Origin: Trematomus loennbergii
Lineage: Eukaryota > Chordata > Actinopteri > Perciformes > Nototheniidae
DNA length: 64,000 bases
Assembly (NCBI GenBank): GCA_012861695.1
Contig: JAAOOA010000151.1
Coordinates: forward strand, 434,001-498,000
Direction: 5' to 3'
The translations under genes and the position numbers were made by a program. Shown here one piece after another: positions 42,547 through 52,600 of the stretch. Each line of letters starts with the position of its first letter. Position 1 is the first letter of the stretch. Below the pieces are notes generated by a model. The model saw only the letters and a program-made list of their open reading frames with translations. It made no database searches and had not been told where the DNA came from.

Positions 42547-45321
42547 ATGAGGCTGTGTGCGCTGCTCTGTGCTCTCCTTCTGTTCCTGACTCAGACTCAA
42601 AGTGGATCTCTTCAGGACCGTTCCATGAATATCAGGAGTAAGGCATCAGATTATTATTAAAGTGTTCAAAATCAATATAATTGAGACATAATGAAATATA
42701 ATTAACATTTCAAAACTCAATTTATTCAAATGAAATATGTTTTTATTCAGTTTCTTTCTACAATAATCAGGGTGCGTACGGGTGCTGGAAATCCATGAAA
42801 ATGCTTGAAATTGTACGAGGTGTTTTCAAGGTTTGAAAAGTGCTTGAATTTTGGGAATGTTGCTTGAATTTGGGATAAAGTGCTTGAAATTGTAAATGCT
42901 TTACTTCGCTTTTTAGATGAAAAGAAAATAAAGAAGTCTGAGCGTGCTTAATTGCTTCGCTTTTACATAAAACAGCTCCGCTCCGGCCTTCCCGCGCAAT
43001 GCGCGTGACCGGCAAGTGTTTGCCGGCAAGTGTTACGTGTGTGACCTGGGCATTCTGATGAGAGTGATAGATGACAGTATGCCAGGAGGTTGCCGTTTCA
43101 ACGAGCGTTGGCTAGCAGAAGACAAATACAAGCCATGGCTAAGACGAGGGTCAAGCGAAGCCCAAGAGTAGCCTCCTGCAAAGTGTGCAACAATAACGAT
43201 GCGAGAGTCTGCGCTGACGAGCCACACACCACACGAAAGGTACGCATAGTAGAGCATTTTAGATTAGGCTATCGTTGCATGTAAAATACATGACACTTTT
43301 CTCTGTGCGCGGCAAAACAAGCTCGCCAAAATGGCTTCACTAGGCAGTATTTTAAGTGTCCGAAAATGACAATAAAATAGCGGTCCACCCGCTGTGACGG
43401 ACCGGTGAGCGGAGCAGAACACACATTAAGAGTTAGACTTAGCTATTTTATCTACCTCTGGAACAAGCTAAACTAGTTATAAATATTTATTCTTCACTGT
43501 CGGGTCGCTCATTACTGGATCAGTGAGCTGCAGGAGATACTGACGGGCTGTCAGGAGAGAGAGAGAGAGGAAAAGAGAGCGATATCGGTATCGGCCGATA
43601 CTGATTCCGGCGATCGGCTCCAAAATTGGCGATCGGAGCATCCCTAATAATTGTATATGATATGTTTTATAATGATTGATCATGAAAGTGTTATCAAAGC
43701 TGGTAAAGTTGCAGCTAGTTTGAATGACTTTGTATACTGCAGGGTAGCTTGTGAATTTACTCCAGGTGGAACTAAAGTCTGATTTAACACTTGATTATAT
43801 TTCACATCATTCATCCACATCTGTAAAGTAACTAAAGGTATTAAATACATGTAGTGGAGTCAAAGTACACCATTTACCTCTGACTTGGGATGCCCAGTCT
43901 ACATACAGATGGGTCACTCATTTTGAAATATTAACCTTAGTTTTCTTTTCTAACATTTTTAATTTTTCATCATGTAGAATGCTATTATGAAACACACATT
44001 TGGTTGTTTATAGCATAAAGAACATCTGATTTAATGTGAGGTAGGGAAATAATCATTTGAGTTTAAGTATGTGTATATAAATATGTAATTTACAACAGCT
44101 GTAAGATGCTTGAAAAGCTTGAAAATGCACCTTGAAAATGCTTGAAAAGTGCTTGAATTTGACTTTGGAAAGGTGTAAGAACCCTGAATAATAGATTTCT
44201 TTGAGTTGATATTGTTATTCCAGTTTTACTGAGAAGCAGTGCAATGCGCACTGCACTGCACTGCCCTCAATGTGGGCGGAGCTCAACAGATGAGGCGCTG
44301 CAGTCTGCTGTGCGGGTAGTAATTCTGTTCTCTCCATGCTACCCTAACCCTATTAACCCCTAACCCCAACCCTAAACCTAAACCTAACCAAACGCGGGAG
44401 TCGGGATGTCACAAAGGTTGAGCTCCGCCCACGTGAGCTCTGCCCATGTTGAGGCATTGCGCACTGCATTGAGGGGTACTTGGTTTCACCGGCTGTCAGC
44501 CCACCAACCACACATCTTTGCTGCCTTACAATTTTTGTCATCAAGTATAAGACGATTGGATGGTGGAATTAAATTAGAATGATGCACATTGAATACAAAT
44601 GTGTGTAATCATTTAAATACAAATAAATTAAATATGACTTAATATGAATTGCCCAGGGTTTAAGGAGGTCATCTTTCAGGATATAATGGCTTTATTCTAC
44701 TTTTGTGTATTTCTTTAACATTTTAATATATTTTTTTAAATGCACTATTTATTGTTTTATTTAAAAGATCTTGGGTCATCATACATTTAACTGTATTCTT
44801 TTTGGTTTGCTTTGTATACAAGAACAAGTATGGCTCTACCTAGGAGTTGCATGACAAATGTGTGCTAAGCTTCACAGGGTTAATAATGATGAGTGTTTGT
44901 TGGTTTGTGTTTTGTTTTTGTAATTTGGGGGAACTGAACCTTTTAACAAATTCCTCTGCGGCTATCATTCCTTTCCGATAGCCTAGGATCCTTCTCGTTA
45001 GCTTATACTCAATTAGGACACATTGTATGACAATTTGTAATTATGACATGTTATAAGTCAGTATTTTTTCATCATGTTTTAGGCAGGAAAACCATGGTCG
45101 GCTGGTAAAATACAGCCAATTGCTGAGATTTATACATGATGAAAGCTGTTTTTGATCCAGATCCAGACATCGATGCCTCCTGGTACACGGGCCGGGGGAT
45201 CAGGCCCGTGGGGAGGTTTGGCCGGAAAGTCCCAAGAAGAAAAGATCATCTGGCTTTCATCAGAGCCAGAGTGTACACACCAGCAGCTGACCCTGACGCT
45301 AATGTTTGGATTACACAGTAA
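42547..45321 (+). CDS. prlh: Prolactin-releasing peptide precursor (RFamide neuropeptide), two coding exons, 83 aa
   Basis: Exons 42547-42637 and 45161-45321 (donor GGA|GTAAGG, acceptor TTGATCCAG). Residues 1-20 are a signal peptide (MRLCALLCALLLFLTQTQSG). SLQDRSMNIR follows, corresponding to the N-terminal part of PrRP31 (mammals: HRHSMEIR). The intron splits the codon after MNIR, just where the PrRP20-type core begins: PDIDASWYTGRGIRPVGRF, then G-R-K for amidation and dibasic cleavage. The C-terminal 30 or so residues (VPRRKDHLAFIRARVYTPA and beyond) are a non-conserved propeptide. The peptide acts on the PrRP receptor (GPR10). WYTGRGIRPVGRF and the MLPH/RAB17 neighbours favour the true prlh orthologue over the C-RFa paralogue. 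AATAAA is at 45450. Confidence 0.94.
42768..44186 (+). mobile_element. hAT-like element in the prlh intron
   Basis: Starts CAGGGTGCGTACGGGTGCTG and ends GGTGTAAGAACCCTG. Both ends are rich in GCTTGAAAATGCTTGAAAAG-like words. It is flanked by AATAAT (42762-42767 and 44187-44192). Near 43083-43160 it encodes GGCRFNERWLAEDKYKPWL, a recognisable transposase N-terminal segment, then after a frame break SCKVCNNND (zinc-finger-like). It has later insertions: an ATCGGTATCGGCCGATACTG hAT fragment (about 43560-43650) and a dispersed repeat (43655-43875). Confidence 0.75.
43655..43875 (+). repeat. Dispersed TACTTTTACT-type repeat, 3' part
   Basis: Nearly the same as 57165-57365 (GACTTTGTATACTGCAGGGT, TTTACTCCAGGTGGAACTAA). 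Confidence 0.8.
44238..44478. repeat. Fold-back element with a telomere-like loop
   Basis: The left arm (about 44238-44290, GTGGGCGGAGCTCAAC) and right arm (about 44418-44478, GTTGAGCTCCGCCCAC) are inverted. Between them 44341-44391 is a degenerate CCCTAA-type tract (ACCCTAACCCTATTAACCCC and AACCCTAAACCTAAACC). Confidence 0.7.
44480..45120. other. Second half of the prlh intron, unassigned
   Basis: AT-rich; no repeat or exon named. Confidence 0.35.
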
Positions 45322-45449
45322 AACCCTACGCATGATTGAGTATCTACTGTGTCCTCGTGTGTTCATTTGGAATGTAGAGAGGTTCTGTACTTTTGATTAA
45401 ATTGCATAAGTCATTTTCTGTAAACTTTTTGTAAGTACATTTTCCCCCA

Positions 45450-45455
45450 AATAAA
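45450..45455 (+). terminator. prlh: prlh polyadenylation signal
   Basis: AATAAA 129 bp after the prlh stop codon, followed by T-rich and GT-rich sequence (TATGTGGTTTGTGTCTTA). Confidence 0.75.
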
Positions 45456-45882
45456 AGATTATGTGGTTTGTGTCTTACTCCAAAATGTATAACTTCCATT
45501 AATGCAAACGGAATATGTATACAACTATTAAATCAGATTTCGAACGACTATTACATGAACAATTTACTGTTTACTCAGAGTTGACCTTAACACACCATTT
45601 TATAACTTTACAGTCAAAAGTAAAAAATAAGAAAAACTTTAACTGAATCAATGAAACATTGGTCCTTCAAATAATTCTTCACTGTTTCATACTTCAGCTT
45701 TCACGGGTTTATTTTCACTGTAATTTATTGAGAAACAGATTGAAATGAATCAAAGCTTTTCTGGGGTTTGCACAACATCTGCTAAATCTGAAACAGCAGT
45801 ACTGAAGCTTTTTATTCACAAGATTGATACACTTAAAGACAACCAAATCATTTCACTGCATTTGATCTCGTTGGGGGGGGGG

Positions 45883-46348
45883 GTCTATGCCATATGTTAC
45901 GCTGATATCAACAGAGGTAGAAGAAGTACTCAGATATTTGACTTAACTTGAAGTAGAACTACGACAGTGTACTCTGTTGCAAGTAAAAAGTCCTGCATTT
46001 AAAATCTTATTTAAGTAAAAGTACATAAAAGTATCGGCATCAAAACATATTTAAAGTAACACAAGTAAACGTACTCCTTGTGTATACTGTATATTTAATA
46101 CCTGGTTATGATTATTGAGGCATTCATTTGTTCATCATAGCTGGTAAAGGTGGAGCTATATGTTTTCTATTAGCCAATAATCTGGATCTGTAAAGTAACT
46201 AGTAACTATTTTTTACTTAAATAAGATTTTAAATGCAAGACCTTTTACTTGCAACAGAGTACACTGTCGTAGTTCTACTTCAAGTTAAGTCAAATATCTG
46301 AGTACTTCTTCTACCTCTGTTGATATCAGCGTAACATATGGCATAGAC
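45883..46348. repeat. Near-perfect 138-bp inverted duplication
   Basis: Arms 45883-46020 and 46211-46348 are reverse complements with about two mismatches (counted by eye), separated by 190 bp. The outer 30 bp (GTCTATGCCATATGTTACGC...) are unrelated to the inner part, which belongs to the TACTTTTACT-type repeat, so the duplication includes flanking DNA. Confidence 0.93.
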
Positions 46349-46432
46349 TGAGGAGGTGATCCTTAACCCTCTGAGGGAAATCATCACAACAAATGGTTGA
46401 ATTCTGCACAATCCAGTGTTTTTTTACAATTC

Positions 46433-46438
46433 TTTATT
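46433..46438 (-). terminator. rab17: rab17 polyadenylation signal
   Basis: AATAAA on the minus strand (TCAAATAAAGAATTG), about 95 bp beyond the rab17 stop codon. Confidence 0.8.
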
Positions 46439-46530
46439 TGAGATGTTGTGATGTACACCAGGTGCCCATGTGTTACCCGGTGCAGCTTTAAAACAGAGAC
46501 CAGCAGTACAACAACCAACAGAGTTAGAGG

Positions 46531-46661
46531 TCAGGGTCCCACTTTGCAGCAGGATGCAAAAGGATTGAATGTGTTTCTGTGGCACAAATCCACATGAGGC
46601 GTCTCCTTCCACTCTGACAGCGCCCCCTGCTGCGCTCCAACACACTCGCACACCCTGTGGG
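46531..46661 (-). CDS. rab17: rab17 last coding exon with CC prenylation site
   Basis: Acceptor CTGATTCAG on the minus strand. Encodes (A)HRVCECVGAQQGALSEWK and ends SCCKVGP, TGA at 46533-46531. A second possible acceptor (CCACAG) six bases downstream gives the same frame. The hypervariable region is divergent, as expected for Rabs. Confidence 0.85.
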
Positions 46662-49600
46662 CTGAATCAGAGCTATGTTACAACAACACATGCTAACACA
46701 TGCAGAATAAAACCAGCACCTGAGAGGAAGACAAACAACGATACAGTACGGCTGTAAAGTTTGTAAATGTTTGTAGCTCCTGCTCTCTAGTGGTAGATGA
46801 GTCTGTTAACCTGTTGCCCTCTTACTAAACTTTGATGAATACGATAATGCTGTGACAATCGATCAAGGTTCCTGTGATCTTAACTATGATAAAAAATAAT
46901 TCCAATTGTTGGCCTTTTGTTAACTCAAAATTGGGTTAAACATTTTTATTTTCTTTGACCATAAATGCAAAAAAAGTAAAAACTATTAGTTATACTATAT
47001 GCTGTAAAAACAATCAAACAAAGAACAAAAATGCACAAGGGGAAGACAACAATAAGGTAAGACTGTGAATAAACCAGGGGGAGCAGACAACACGCTTAAC
47101 AGGATACTTTGCATTGTTTGAAGTGGGGATGTTTAACTTGTCCATAGTCAGTGTGCTACCTACAGTAGATGCCGTTTGGAAAGACAGAAAAGAATACCAG
47201 CAGGAAGCTCAACAATATACTGTTGTGGACGAGCAGCACCAACACGTATTTAACCTCCCCAAAGAAAGATTTCTCGGTTTAAATGTGAACTATGTGCAAT
47301 ACTTTCATTGCTTTTGCTCGCCATCAGAAAGCCCTTTCCAACAAACAGTTTAAAACACAGAAGTCACACAATAAGACCAAGCAGCTAATCGATCAGGGCA
47401 GCTGCTCCTCTGTTCTGCTAGGTAGATTCATTGTTTGTGTGAATGGAGTCTGGTCATTTTTAAAAGAGCATAGATAAAGGCTGTGGTTGCGGATATTGAG
47501 TTTTTAGTTGTCTCAAACTTGTTTTGCTGCCGCACCTGTCCGCAGTGCTATAGCTTAGCTCCCTGCTGGTATTCTTGTTGGTCATTTACTGTTTGTGATA
47601 CACTGATGGTGAATTGACTGTACCTCATACAACACCTCTTCAAAAATCCAAACTATCCCTTTGCCCTCAAACTCTCTTAGTATTTTAAGGCACCTGAAGG
47701 ATGGACGTTTGCTCGGGCAAAACACAGCCTAGCAGCAAAGCTGTGTTGCTAAGTCCAGGCAATAATAGTCTCTATGAACATGTTTGTTGCATTCCCTCCG
47801 ACACCTTTAGCCTTCTTACCTACATCCAGCAGCAGCTGCTCCACCTGATCCCCTGACAGGGCTGATGTCTCTGTGAAGAATAACCCTCTGTCATTGGCCA
47901 GACTCTGTCCTTCCTGTAGGACCAATCAGAATCAGCGGGGAAAAGTGCAGTGTAACAGCGTATAACAGTGGCATATTTACTGTGGCTGACAGGCAAACGC
48001 ACCAAAACACTTCAATTAGGAGAAACGGACTGTTTCAAACACAGTTATGAAACAGACTACCCCTGCCAACAGAGACAGTTGTCCAACTTTAATATCCCTG
48101 AATGCCTATAGAGAGCCGAAGTCCCTCCCTTTCCGGTAGACCTCCATGGGACCTTATTTCGGAAAAATGATCTATTGAAGTCAACGGCGAGAGAGAAATT
48201 ATCTTTCGATCTCGTTTGAATTGTGCCATGAATTACACGTATGATGTTTGCCAATCTTAAACATTCATTTCCAAGTAAAAAAAGTCACAGTTTGTCGTAA
48301 AACTGTTGAAATATAAGACTATGAAATATACACAACTAGAAAGACTACAAATCGCGTAAGTGATGTCACAATTGTTTTCCTCCACTAAAATAGAGATAGC
48401 TAAGATAAGATAAGTTTAACAAGATGCCTGTGTGCTTAGTACCAGGTTGTTATCATACCAGCAATGGGTCTTGCTCGTTCTTTCGCTTCCCGTCTGATGA
48501 AAGGCCCAGGAGTGGCTGGATCAAGTTAGCTCCCTAGCTAGTAGCAAGCACGTTAGTTAGCATTACAGCCTTAGCCTTGTCATTTGTATTAGCCTTAACA
48601 TGAAGTAACATTAAGTAACCCAAAATGTTAAACAGTAAGAGTAGTAGTCATATTTCGTGAACCCTTTGAAGAGCTGTCACACCGGTGTGATCATTCTATA
48701 ATACACCATTTAAGCCCGGATGCCCCCGGGGAGAAATGCTAACGCTAACGGTACATTAGCATCGGCGATCTTTTCTACTTCATGCTATCTGCACAAATGG
48801 TTAACATTGAACATTAACAAGATCAGGCAGTTCAGGGAGAATCGAAGGAAGGCAGGCAGGCAGCTTTGCATGACATTCTTCTGGACGTGTTTCATTGTGG
48901 TGATAGTGAGGGTAGTCAATCCCTTGTTTGGCAAGACAGCAGTGACGGCCATGTTGGTAACGTGTGTTGTGCGAGACCAGAGATGTAGTTCATTGAACGG
49001 TTTCACACAAAAAAGTGTTACTTCACTAATTTTGTTACTTGCAAAATGATCTTTTAAATTGACAAACATCATATGTGTAATTCGTGGCACAATTCAAACG
49101 GGATCGAAAGATAACTTTTCTCTCGCCATTGTATACAATACATCGTTTTTCTGAAATAAGGGCCGTTTCTCAATGTCGAGTAAAGCAGCTGCAGAGCCAC
49201 TATTTCAAGTATACTACGTCATCGAGTGGCGCTGAAGGACTGTTTAAATGCCAGAAACGTTGACCTTAATTAAATGTATTATGTCAACAAAATGTCAGAT
49301 GAAAGCAATAATATTAAGTTGAACATATTTTTTTTTCTTTGAACGTAATGTTATTGCTTTCATCTAACCTAATACAGTAATGTGAAATCTGTTGACATGA
49401 TTGACTGTGATAAAAGGAGTTATTCCGTGTGTGTACCTGCACTGACACTTGTCGATGCTGTTCCAGGTCGCCCTTGTTGCCCACCAGCCACAGGGAGGTG
49501 GATCCTGAGACGTACTGCTTCTCCAGCTCTCTGAGCCACACTTGAGCTCTGATAAATGTGTCCTTTATTGACACAAACACACAAAGATACACAACGTAAT

Positions 49601-52600
49601 GAGCACCAGCCCAAAACAATGAGAGTTGATGAGTTATTTTAGTGGTCAGATGTCTTTCCGTTACCCTTTTGCTGATATCATAGACCACCAGTGCAGCATG
49701 GGCTCCTCTGTAGTAAAGGGGGGTGACACTGTGGTACTTTTCCTCCCCTGCCGTGTCCCAAATCTCAAAGCGAAGAGTGACTTCCCGCAGATACACCACC
49801 TGGGTGAGGTATGCACCTGAGGGGAGGGGGGGGACACAGACAGCACAATGACATCATCCGGGACTCATTTGTTCACAGATCAGCAACGTTTAGCGTGTCA
49901 TGTTGACGCATTTTAAAGGGGACTTATCGTGCAAAATGCACTTTTTATGTCTTTTATACATAAATATGTGTCAGGAAACTCACAAAGTGTCAGAAAATAA
50001 AACCCTCTCTCTTTTCCTCCATGCGCAAATCTCTAAAAACGGGTTACAACGGAGCTGATCCAGATTTGGACCCACGGCCCTATCAGAAACGTCACTATCA
50101 GAAACTATGCCCGACGTGTTTTGGAAGTAATTTGGTCTGTGTTTACATTAGCAAGCATCGCTCAGAGCTAACTCTGGAGAGAATATGTGTAAAGAAGCAG
50201 GATATAAAAGGTACTGTCCTTGTGGTAAACCCGCGCGAGAGAAAGCGTTTGAGCTCCATACTGTTTCAGAAATAATCCTTGATGTGGTTTGGAACATGAT
50301 ATGGTGTTTCATCACCGCAGCATTTAGACAGTGGGTGTTTCTCAATGTCGAGGAAAGCTGCTCCAGAGCCACTATTTCAAGGATACTACGTCATCAAGTG
50401 CCGCCGAAGGACTGTTCCAATGTCCAGGATACTTGGAATTCAACCGAGGCCGGTGTACTTCGTTGCGGGAAATTTCGAGGCTGCACATGTGTAGACTCCG
50501 CGGTCTTAAAATCCCCACAATGCTTTGCGCAAAGAATCTTTACACTCTCTGGGATAATGCAGTCCAGATTTGATGAGTCCAGGTATAGTGGTTTTAGATC
50601 AGGACCTGGTCTAATGTGGTGTAGATGTAGAAAAAGCAGCAAAATCTTCCTTTTTTGTATTTTCACAAATAGAATTAAGGTTTCACAAATCTCAAACTGT
50701 GTTATAAAGAATCTTTACACTCTCTGGGATAATCCAGTCCAGATTTGATGAGTCTAGGTATAGTGGTTTTAGATCAGGACCTGGTCTAATGTGGTCTAGA
50801 TGCGAAAAAAGCACTGTTACTGTTCGACATGAAGCTAGAAGCTACCTTAAGGCTTACAGTACACAGTTGATCCTGAGTCCTGTCAGTTTAAGTGTTTCAT
50901 AGTTAGCTTAGCTAAGCATCAACCTAGCACTGAAATATATGGATGTTATGTGACAGTATTTCTGAGAAAAAGTCAGCTGAAATGATGGCATAGTTGCCAC
51001 TGCTTTACCTGTCGACAGCATGTTTGAACGTATTTGCAGCAGTAAATGTGGCTGTTTGGCCACTGACGTTGCCATAACAACACCTGCATTTAAATGTGCA
51101 ACCTCTTTTTGTGACAGATTTTTGCATGAAATTATAATTCTTCTGAATGATATTCCTATTGACAGCTAGTTTCTATGTGAACATTATGAGATGGACAGCC
51201 AGAGAGAATAAATGAAAAACAGTTATGAAATACTGTATGACAAAACAAGAATACTTTTAAAAGGGGAGTGATTTGTAAAATATCCATAAAGAAAAATGTG
51301 TTTACAGTTCTGTTTGATATGGGTGTTGAGAGATGTATCCATAGATCTCTTCATTTTGCTCTCAAAGTGCACCAGATTGATGCTTTTAACTTCAATATTT
51401 TAGAAAGAATCTTCCTGGGGGAACATGCCCCTGGACCCCCCTAGAGGAGGTTAGGTCCACGGTGTTTACATGCTTATTTATACAATATGTGTGCTTATGC
51501 TAACATCATAACACAAAAGTTGATTCCATGTTGTGTGTAGTGAGTCATCTCAGTGGGTCTCAAACGTTTTGATCACAATTTATGTAAACACATATTTCCA
51601 AGGCACTCCTTTATAATTATTGGGATAAACAGGTTTGAAATCATTTCAATGTACACTATAGGACAGTAACCAAAAATATAGTTTAAAACTGGAGAAATAA
51701 AAATGTGCATTAATAAATAAATGTTAACTAGGTAAAATAAGATATGAGTGAACAACAAAAATAAAATAAGTTACATGTATTTGTTATTGGCTATGGTAGG
51801 TTATTGGAAATGTTCACATACTTATTTGATTATTAAAATGCAAACAGATCTTTTTCATATGAGTGTTTTAGAGTTGTACCCCCTAGATCTAGTCTCTAGT
51901 CATTGTGTGCTCAAAGTGCACCATATTGAAGCATTTTACTTTAAAATGTTCAAACATTTCTTCCCGGGGGGGCAGACCCCCAGACCCCCCTAGAGGATGT
52001 AACGTCCACCCCCCAATTCAAATGCATTTATAATGTACAGCAAACCAAAGCACAAGAGCGGCGCTCAAAGAGAAAGGACAAGAAAGAGTGTCTGTCCGTG
52101 CCGTGCGTTTGTGAGCGCATCAGCGTGCGCTTATGTTTGGGGCGATGGGGGGGGGCCCCAAAACAATATTTGCACGGGGCCAATCACAACCTTTTTACGC
52201 CACTGCTAGGAGGTATTCTTGCCTCACTTCTGAAGGAACTCACTCTGAGGTACATGTAACACCCAGTATCTGCCGGGTCCCGCATGAGCAGGCATAAGCT
52301 CCGCCCTCTTTTTTTTAAGCTTTATACCCAGAATCAGCAATTTAGTAACAGGGCTGAAATAGAGGGGTATGATGCATGGCTAGAATGGGTGATCTGTTGG
52401 TATTTTGAGAAAAACACTTCATAGACATGTTTTTTATATTTTTTATATATCTGAGACCTATGCTATTGCCTAAAAATAGCATGATAGGTGACCTTTAAAG
52501 GTCCCCTATTATACTGTTTATCATCAATATAGGTCTCGGATATATACAAACATGTCTCTGAAGTGTTTGGCTCGAAATACCAAACAGATCACCCATTGTA

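Noticed and set aside
44341..44391. True interstitial telomere
   Set aside because: Too short and degenerate, and enclosed by inverted arms, so it is better read as part of an element or a repair scar.
49563..49664. Retained intron in rab17
   Set aside because: The 102-nt intron is a multiple of three and open in frame, but it would split the conserved DISKR|DTFIRAQ helix; the canonical splice fits the family.
50021..50748. Open frames up to 187 codons
   Set aside because: They cross borders of nested repeats and the 105-bp duplication and resemble no protein.
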